64,000 bases of DNA from Xanthomonas sp. DAR 80977. Lineage in GTDB: Bacteria; Pseudomonadota; Gammaproteobacteria; Xanthomonadales; Xanthomonadaceae. The notes under the pieces are model-generated. The model saw only the letters and a list, made by a program, of their open reading frames with translations, did no database searches and was not told the origin of the DNA. The stretch spans positions 5,091,001 through 5,155,000 of the forward strand of contig NZ_CP162487.1 in the NCBI RefSeq assembly GCF_041240605.1, given 5' to 3'. Positions 55,110-64,000 of the stretch are shown here, one piece after another (position 1 is the stretch's first letter; the number at the start of each line of letters is the position of its first letter). The position numbers and the translations under genes were made by a program.

Positions 55110-55141
55110 GAACACGAAAGCGCCGCCCGGAGGCGGCGCTG
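55110..55141 (-). terminator. Terminator after the cytochrome c5 gene
   Basis: AGCGCCGCC-TCCG-GGCGGCGCT forms a 9-bp GC stem followed on the minus strand by TTTCGTGTT. It lies between the cytochrome stop and the nuclease start. Confidence 0.8.
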
Positions 55142-55161
55142 GAACCCGCAGGATGCGCAGA

Positions 55162-55680
55162 TTACTTCAGGTTGGACAGCATCCAGTCGACCGTGGCATG
55201 GACCTGTGCCTCGCTGAGCGCCGGATTGCCGCCCTTGGGCGGCATGATCCCGCCGTCGGGGCCGGTGTAGCCCTCGATCGCGTGCTTGTACAGCGTGTCC
55301 TTGCCTTGCGCGATGCGCGCGTCCCAGTGCGAATGGTCCAGGGTCGGCGCCTTGCCGACGCCGGTGGTGTGGCAGGCGGTGCACAGGTTGTCGAAGATCA
55401 CCTTGCCGTCGGTGGTGCCGCCGTAGGCGACCTGAGCCGAGGCCTTGGCCAGCGCCGCCGCCTGCGCGGCGGCCTGCGCCGCGGCGCCGGTGCTGCCGGC
55501 ATAGACCGCGCCCGCCGGCGCGATGCGTTCCTCGGTGCGCTTGAGCGCGACCGGCGAGACCTCCGGCGGGATCGCGCCGTGCAGGTAGGCCGCGAACGCG
55601 ATCAGCCCCAGCGTGATGACGGCCAGCAGGCCGATCACCAACGAGAACCGCTTGAGAAATTCGAGGTCGTAATTCCGCAC
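55162..55680 (-). CDS. Cytochrome c5-like protein
   Basis: 172 residues from a GTG at 55680 (RNYDLEFLKRFSLVIGLL); another GTG lies six codons upstream, but the AGGGGT site fits 55680. An N-terminal TM anchor (LVIGLLAVITLGLIAFAAYL) is followed by an Ala-rich linker. A class I cytochrome domain has NLCTACHTTGVGKAP (CxxCH haem site) and the axial Met in GGIMPPKGG. Electron carrier at the periplasmic face of the inner membrane. Confidence 0.93.
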   Translation of the reverse strand: MRNYDLEFLKRFSLVIGLLAVITLGLIAFAAYLHGAIPPEVSPVALKRTEERIAPAGAVYAGSTGAAAQAAAQAAALAKASAQVAYGGTTDGKVIFDNLCTACHTTGVGKAPTLDHSHWDARIAQGKDTLYKHAIEGYTGPDGGIMPPKGGNPALSEAQVHATVDWMLSNLK

Positions 55681-55948
55681 ATCACACCCCTTTGGCACGT
55701 GGTGACCGGACCACCGCTACGCGGCCGAGTATAGCCAGCGTTTGCCGCGCACGGCAGCCCGGCGGCGCAGCCAATCGCAGACGATGCGTGCTGCATCGCA
55801 ACAGTTTTGCCGCGTTCGGGAGGGCGCCGTCGGCAATGCGGCTGTTTCCCTGGGCTAGCGGTCACAGCCGGTGGCGACTGCAGCGCTGCGCCGCCGCCAA
55901 GCCTTGCACGCGGCCGAGTCGCCGCCAACGCGCCGCTGCGCAAGCGCC

Positions 55949-56566
55949 CTATCCCGCCTGCGTGCTGCCGACCGCGCGCAGGCAGAAGCCGCACACCGCC
56001 TCGACCAGGCGTTCGCTGTCGCGCGGGCCGTCGCGGCTGGGCGCGGTCGGCCCGACCAGGGCTTCGGTATAGGCGCCGACCAGGCAGGCCGCGGCCGCGT
56101 CCAGATCCTGCGCCGGGAATTCGCCCGCGGCCACGCCGTCGGCGAGGATGCCCTTGAACAGATCGCCGAACAGGCGCCGGCAGCGGATGCGTTCGGCGTC
56201 CACTTCCGGCTCCACCGGTTCGGCGATGAAGGCGTAGGCCAGTCCCGGCCCGGCCAGCGCGCGGCGCACGAACGAGGCGATCGCTGCGCGCAGGCGCTGC
56301 GCCGCCGGCGCCGGTTCGGCGGCGATGCCGTGCAGGATCGCCAGCTCGTGGTCCACCGCCGCGGTCAGCACTTCCACGAACAGCTCGGCCTTGGACGGGA
56401 AGTGGCGGTAGATCAACCCGGTGGACACCCCCGCCTCGGCCGCCACCGCGGTCACCGGCGCGCCGCGGAAGCCGCCGGCGGCGACCAGCCGCCGCGCCGC
56501 CAGCAGGATCCGCTGGCGGTTGCCGGCGAGGCGTTCTTCCATCAGGGCGGAGCGTTTGTAGGCCAT
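55949..56566 (-). CDS. TetR-family repressor (probable liu/leucine catabolism regulator)
   Basis: 205 residues. The HTH is NRQRILLAARRLVAAGGFRG to AGVSTGLIYRHFPSKAELF. The C-terminal half is the ligand-binding domain. It is divergent from isovaleryl-CoA dehydrogenase with an AT-rich palindrome between, so it probably represses leucine catabolism and is released by a CoA ester. Confidence 0.88.
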   Translation of the reverse strand: MAYKRSALMEERLAGNRQRILLAARRLVAAGGFRGAPVTAVAAEAGVSTGLIYRHFPSKAELFVEVLTAAVDHELAILHGIAAEPAPAAQRLRAAIASFVRRALAGPGLAYAFIAEPVEPEVDAERIRCRRLFGDLFKGILADGVAAGEFPAQDLDAAAACLVGAYTEALVGPTAPSRDGPRDSERLVEAVCGFCLRAVGSTQAG

Positions 56567-56577
56567 GGGGTGATTCT

Positions 56578-56603
56578 ATGTTCAATTAATGAATTATTGT
56601 TCA
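56578..56603. promoter_or_regulatory. Putative TetR operator before isovaleryl-CoA dehydrogenase
   Basis: An AT-rich patch in GC-rich DNA, ATGTTCAATTAATGAATTATTGTTCA, i.e. TTCA-ATTAA-TGAA at its centre with outer TGTTCA repeats. It sits 12 bases from the TetR start, between the two divergent genes. Confidence 0.6.
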
Positions 56604-56703
56604 CTTCTTCGCCGTTCCCGGCTACGCTGGCGTCCATTCCCCGGCGCCGCCTGGATTCTAGGCGCCCCATCCGCCGCACGCCCGCTTCCGGAGCCCGCCC
56701 GCC

Positions 56704-57867
56704 ATGCTGATGCCGTCGTTGAATTTCGAACTGGGGGAGGACATCGACCTGCTGCGCGACACGGTGGCCGCCTTCGCCGCGCGCGAGATCGCGCCGCTGG
56801 CCGAACAGGCCGACCGCGACAACGCGTTCCCGGCGCCGCTGTGGCGCAAGCTCGGCGAGCAGGGCCTGCTCGGGCTGACCGTGGAGGAGGATTACGGCGG
56901 CAGCGCGATGGGCTACCTGGCGCACGTGGTGGCGATGGAGGAGATCTCGCGCGCGTCCGGCGCCATCGGCCTGTCCTACGGCGCGCATTCGAACCTGTGC
57001 GTGAACCAGCTGCGCAAGAACGGCAGCGACGCGCAGAAGGCGCGCTACCTGCCCCGGCTGTGCAGCGGCGAGCACGTTGGCGCGCTGGCGATGAGCGAAC
57101 CGGGCGCCGGCTCGGACGTGGTGTCGATGAAGCTGCGCGCCGAACTGCGCGGCGACCGCTACGTGCTCAACGGCAACAAGATGTGGATCACCAACGGCCC
57201 CGACGCCGACGTGCTGGTGGTCTACGCCAAGACCGACCCGGCCGGCGGCGCGCGCGGCATCACCGCGTTCCTGGTCGAGAAGGGCATGCCCGGCTTCAGC
57301 ACCGCGCAGAAGCTGGACAAGCTCGGCATGCGCGGCTCCAACACCTGCGAGCTGGTGTTCCAGGACTGCGAGGTGCCGGTGGAGAACGTGCTGGGCAGCG
57401 TCGGCGGCGGCGTGCGCGTGCTGATGTCGGGCCTGGACTACGAACGGCTGGTGCTGTCCGGCGGCCCGCTGGGGCTGATGGCCGCGGCGATGGACGTGGT
57501 GATGCCGTACGTGCACGAGCGCCGCCAGTTCGGCGAGGCGATCGGCAGCTTCCAGCTGATGCAGGGCAAGCTGGCCGACATGTACGTGGGCCTCAACGCC
57601 TGCCGCGCCTACGTGTATGCGGTGGCGCGCGCCTGCGACGCCGGCCGCACCACCCGCCAGGACGCGGCCGGCGCGATCCTGTACGCCGCCGAGAAGGCGA
57701 CCTGGCTGACCGGCCAGGCGATCCAGGTGCTGGGCGGCAACGGCTACATCAACGACTACCCGACCGGGCGCCTGTGGCGCGACGCCAAGCTGTACGAGAT
57801 CGGCGCCGGCACCTCGGAGATCCGCCGCATGCTGATCGGCCGCGAGCTGTTCGAGCGGACCAAGTGA
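56704..57867 (+). CDS. liuA: Isovaleryl-CoA dehydrogenase
   Basis: Oxidises isovaleryl-CoA to 3-methylcrotonyl-CoA in leucine breakdown. 387 residues. FAD acyl-CoA dehydrogenase features: ALAMSEPGAGSDVVSMKL, MWITNGPDADVLVVYAKT and the catalytic Glu ~247 in GLDYERLVLSGG (the IVD position). It ends EIGAGTSEIRRMLIGRELF. Followed by the two methylcrotonyl-CoA carboxylase subunits. Confidence 0.95.
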   Translation: MLMPSLNFELGEDIDLLRDTVAAFAAREIAPLAEQADRDNAFPAPLWRKLGEQGLLGLTVEEDYGGSAMGYLAHVVAMEEISRASGAIGLSYGAHSNLCVNQLRKNGSDAQKARYLPRLCSGEHVGALAMSEPGAGSDVVSMKLRAELRGDRYVLNGNKMWITNGPDADVLVVYAKTDPAGGARGITAFLVEKGMPGFSTAQKLDKLGMRGSNTCELVFQDCEVPVENVLGSVGGGVRVLMSGLDYERLVLSGGPLGLMAAAMDVVMPYVHERRQFGEAIGSFQLMQGKLADMYVGLNACRAYVYAVARACDAGRTTRQDAAGAILYAAEKATWLTGQAIQVLGGNGYINDYPTGRLWRDAKLYEIGAGTSEIRRMLIGRELFERTK

Positions 57868-57881
57868 TGCGATGCGCCTCG

Positions 57882-57945
57882 TGTAGGAGCGGCTTCAGCC
57901 GCGACACGCTCCCGGTAACGCGTCGCGGCTGAAGCCGCTCCTACA
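57882..57945. repeat. REP palindrome between liuA and liuB
   Basis: TGTAGGAGCGGCTTCAGCCG faces CGGCTGAAGCCGCTCCTACA around GCGACACGCTCCCGG. It lies inside the leucine operon and may attenuate or stabilise the transcript. Confidence 0.9.
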
Positions 57946-57980
57946 CGCACTCCCTTTTCCTCTTTTTCGATGGCCCTGCC

Positions 57981-59591
<1,611 letters not shown>

Positions 59592-60463
59592 GCGGGCGCG
59601 ATCGTCCTGCTCTGCACGCGCGGCGGTCGTTGGCCGTCCCACCGACCGTGGCTGCCAGCTCCGCTGTTACTGTTGCTTCTGCTGTTGCTTCTGCTGCTGC
59701 CTTTGCTGTCGCGTTTGCTTTGCTTTTGATCTACCGGGCCCCCTCGGCGCGGCAGACCCGGCGGGCGAATACCCGAAGGGCGGCGCGCAGGATGCGCGAC
59801 GTTTTTCGCTGGCACATGGATGTGCCATCGAAAAATGCCCGTCGGGGCTGCGGACCTGGAGCGCGCAGCGCGGAAGGCGCGCTGCGGGGTGTGCTTTCTT
59901 TTGGTTACTTTTCTTTGCACAAGCAAAGAAAAGTGACTCGCCGCAAGGCGAAAGCTTTGCTCTTGCACTTGCTGCAGTTGCGGCGGCCGAATCACTGTAG
60001 GAGCGGCTTCAGCCGCGACCGGGGCCTCCCGGGCATGCCTCGGTCGCGGCTGAAGCCGCTCCTACAAAATCAAGACCAAAGCAAAAGCTTCCGCCTTAGG
60101 GCGGGTCACTTTTCTTTGCTCGCGCAAAGAAAAGTAACCAAAAGAAAGCGCGCCCTGCCTTGCGCCCTCCGCGCTACGCGCTCCGGGTCCGCGTCCATGT
60201 CGGGGATTCGCGGAAGGGGCATCCTGCCCCTGCCGCGAACGGCGCACATCCATGTGCGCCGCCCTTCGGGTTTTTCCCCGCCATGGCCGCCGCTGCGGAA
60301 GGGAACCCGGTAAGTCAAAAGCAATGGCAACAGCAATAGCCAAAGCAACTGCAACAGCCAAAGCCAAAGCCAAAGCCAAAGCCAAAGCCAAAGCAACGGT
60401 AATGGTAATGGCAACTGCAACTGCACAAGCGACACACGACACCCCTTCTCCAGGCAACTGACC
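59592..60463. other. 872-base repeat mosaic within the leucine operon
   Basis: No gene. It holds the palindromic mosaic described at 46024-46615, a REP (59996-60066), and at 60357-60392 six perfect GCCAAA hexamers followed by degenerate triplets up to the liuD start. Two 5' and 3' CTG/TTG- or CAA-rich tracts bound it. Confidence 0.8.
60357..60392. repeat. GCCAAA hexamer repeat
   Basis: Six perfect GCCAAA units inside a longer AAC/AGC-rich tract running from about 60315 to 60430, just upstream of the methylcrotonyl-CoA carboxylase biotin subunit gene. Confidence 0.95.
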
Positions 60464-62473
<2,010 letters not shown>

Positions 62474-62630
62474 GCGCACTGCCTCGCGCCGGGCATCGCG
62501 CGCGGCCGCGACCGCGCGCGATCGCCTTCCGCCAAGCGCAGCGCGGACCGGCCATGGTTCCGCCGCCGCGGTCGCCATGCCGACGCCGACGCGTCACACT
62601 CGGCGTACACCCCCAGCCGCTGCCGTCACC

Positions 62631-63398
62631 ATGAAACTCACCGCCCACGTTCTCGACGGCCACACCCTCGACGTGCGCCCGGCGCCGCGCGAGCGGCCGT
62701 GGATGGACCGCACCGACCAGCGCTACGCCTACCGCTGCCTGCCGCTGGACATCGCCAACGCGCACGGCTGGGAGCTGCTGTGCCAGAGCGGGTTCGAGGC
62801 CGAGTGGAGCGGCGGCAATGCGCTCGACGCCATCCGCATTCATGCCGACGCCGGCAGCCACGCGCCGGCGGTCAGCCATTTCGGCTACGGCGTGCTCACC
62901 TTCCACGTGCCCTGCCTGTTCCGCACCGAACCGGGCGTGGACCTGTACGTGACCGCGCCGGTCAACCGGCCCAAGGACGGCATCGCCGGGCTGACCGGCC
63001 TGATCGAGACCGACTGGAGTCCCTACACCTTCACCATGAACTGGCAGTTCACCCGCCCCGGACGGGTGCGCTTCGACGCCGGCGAACCGTTCTGCCACTT
63101 CTTCCCGGTGCAGCGGCGGGTGCTGGCCGAGACCGAGCCGCGCTGGCAGCCGCTGTCGCAGACCCCGGAACTGGAGCGCGACTACCAGGCCTGGATGCGC
63201 AGCCGCGGCCAGTTCCTGCACGACCTGGAACAGGCCGATCCGGCGGCCCAACGCGAAGGCTGGCAGCGCAGCTATTTCCGCGGGCCGGCGCCGGGGCAGT
63301 GCCCGGCCGGCGTCGAGCATCGGGTCAAGCTGCGGCTGGCGCCGTTCACCCGCGCGCAGCCCGAGGATCCACCGCCGAGCCCGCCGGCGTCCGAATGA
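62631..63398 (+). CDS. Uncharacterised protein (DUF6065-like)
   Basis: 255 residues without signal peptide. Motifs are YRCLPLDIANAHGWELLC, HFGYGVLTFHVPCLFRT, NRPKDGIAGLTGLIETDWSP, FTMNWQFTRPG and EPFCHFFPVQR. The conserved layout recalls the DUF6065 family, which has no assigned activity. The Pro-rich tail (PPPSPPASE) is variable. It is ~160 bp past liuD and may or may not be co-transcribed. Confidence 0.75.
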   Translation: MKLTAHVLDGHTLDVRPAPRERPWMDRTDQRYAYRCLPLDIANAHGWELLCQSGFEAEWSGGNALDAIRIHADAGSHAPAVSHFGYGVLTFHVPCLFRTEPGVDLYVTAPVNRPKDGIAGLTGLIETDWSPYTFTMNWQFTRPGRVRFDAGEPFCHFFPVQRRVLAETEPRWQPLSQTPELERDYQAWMRSRGQFLHDLEQADPAAQREGWQRSYFRGPAPGQCPAGVEHRVKLRLAPFTRAQPEDPPPSPPASE

Positions 63399-63582
63399 CG
63401 CCACGCACGAAGCGGCGCGGCGGAAGCGTCCAGCGGCGCGGCGCTCGGCGCCGATGCCGTCCTGGCGACGCAGGCCGGACACCTGGAACAGGACCGGCGC
63501 AAGGCCGGTCGAAACGTCCAGCGGGAACAGCGGTCCCTTGCCGCATGACCACAGCGGGTGACGAACGGTCGCGGCGAATCGG

Positions 63583-63999
63583 CTAGTCGGCGTCGGCGTC
63601 GGCGTCGGCGTGGACGAGCGTGAGCGCGCCCCGGCCATCCGGCCACCAGACTTCGCCCAGCTCGGAACTGGCATCGAAGAAGCCCACGCCGTGCTTGGCG
63701 GCCAGGCCATACACGGTTGCGTACGCGTCCTGCGCCTGCGACCAGGCGAATGCCGCATAGATGAGCGAACGGCCGACGCTGTAGTCGGTGGCGCGCCCAG
63801 GCGCTGCGTCGATGTCGTCCACGGCCAGCGGGCCGTTCATCGGCGGAAACGCCGCGATCATGTCCAGGAACCATGCGCGCAGCGGCGCCGCGCTCACTGC
63901 CGGATCGTCGTAGCCATGCTCCTCGTTCCATTCGGTCTGGGTGTCGTACCAGGCCAGGAACTGCGCGCGCAGTCGCGGTGCCGCCTCCACGTCGAACAC
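63583..63999 (-). CDS. Uncharacterised protein, N-terminus cut by the window edge
   Basis: At least 138 residues. Recognisable stretches are FLAWYDTQTEWNEEHGYDD, LRAWFLDMIAAFPPMNGPL, DYSVGRSLIYAAFAWSQA and HGVGFFDASSELGEVWWP. I recall related small proteins of unknown function in xanthomonads, with a start ~10 residues further upstream, so it is probably truncated. The C-terminus ends HADADADAD from GTCGGC repeats at 63583-63611. Confidence 0.7.
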   Translation of the reverse strand: MFDVEAAPRLRAQFLAWYDTQTEWNEEHGYDDPAVSAAPLRAWFLDMIAAFPPMNGPLAVDDIDAAPGRATDYSVGRSLIYAAFAWSQAQDAYATVYGLAAKHGVGFFDASSELGEVWWPDGRGALTLVHADADADAD

Positions 64000-64000
64000 C

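Overview
The window is chromosomal DNA of a Xanthomonas-type gammaproteobacterium. This rests on very high GC with GC-rich third codon positions, an XVIPCD-domain protein (the type IV secretion tag of xanthomonads), a SmeABC/SmeRS-like efflux locus, an Ohr/OhrR pair, leucine catabolism (liu/MCC) genes, and many copies of the 'GTAGGAGCGGCTTCAGCCGC' REP palindrome and the 'ATTCGGG' heptad repeat found between xanthomonad genes. Species cannot be fixed from the sequence alone. No rRNA, tRNA or CRISPR array was seen.

Layout. 0-4.3 kb: a small secreted protein, dusA, and a 2.4 kb low-GC island inserted at the 5' end of dusA. The island is bounded by ~210 bp direct repeats and carries a small phage-like gene pair plus an overlapping two-gene cassette (membrane/GAF-like protein and unknown partner). 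4.3-7.1 kb: a cobalamin riboswitch and metE. 7.3-10.6 kb: a PDZ protein and a secreted lipase-like hydrolase. 10.8-18.9 kb: an RND efflux operon (outer-membrane gene broken by an in-frame stop) divergent from a sensor kinase/response regulator pair. 19-24 kb: purU, a short XVIPCD protein, two oxidoreductases and a sirtuin. 24.2-26.5 kb: a convergent two-component pair. 26.6-31 kb: a trimeric autotransporter adhesin and a subtilase. 31-34.5 kb: two VOC proteins, and an MFS exporter divergent from a LysR regulator. 34.6-39.8 kb: a second cobalamin riboswitch followed by nrdA, nrdB, flavodoxin and thioredoxin. 39.9-45.8 kb: a fatty-acid hydroxylase-like protein, an EF-hand protein, a Gly/Ser/Asn-rich secreted protein, an OmpR/EnvZ-type pair, an esterase and a second sirtuin. 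46-47 kb: a duplicated mosaic repeat block. 47-53 kb: ohr/ohrR, zapE, a hydrolase, an EamA-type transporter, and a Zur-box zinc locus (CobW GTPase and MerC-domain protein). 53-55.7 kb: a secreted nuclease and cytochrome c5. 55.9-62.5 kb: a TetR regulator, isovaleryl-CoA dehydrogenase and both methylcrotonyl-CoA carboxylase subunits. 62.6-64 kb: two uncharacterised proteins, the last cut by the window edge.

How the parts work together. Two cobalamin riboswitches govern the B12-independent enzymes MetE and class Ia ribonucleotide reductase, the latter in line with likely electron donors. The efflux operon sits beside its probable sensor/regulator. The leucine pathway genes are interrupted by an ~870 bp repeat mosaic, and a ~970 bp inverted duplicate of it, including a decayed 3' end of the carboxyltransferase gene, lies about 12 kb away. 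The best candidate for an undescribed system is the two-gene low-GC cassette in the dusA island.
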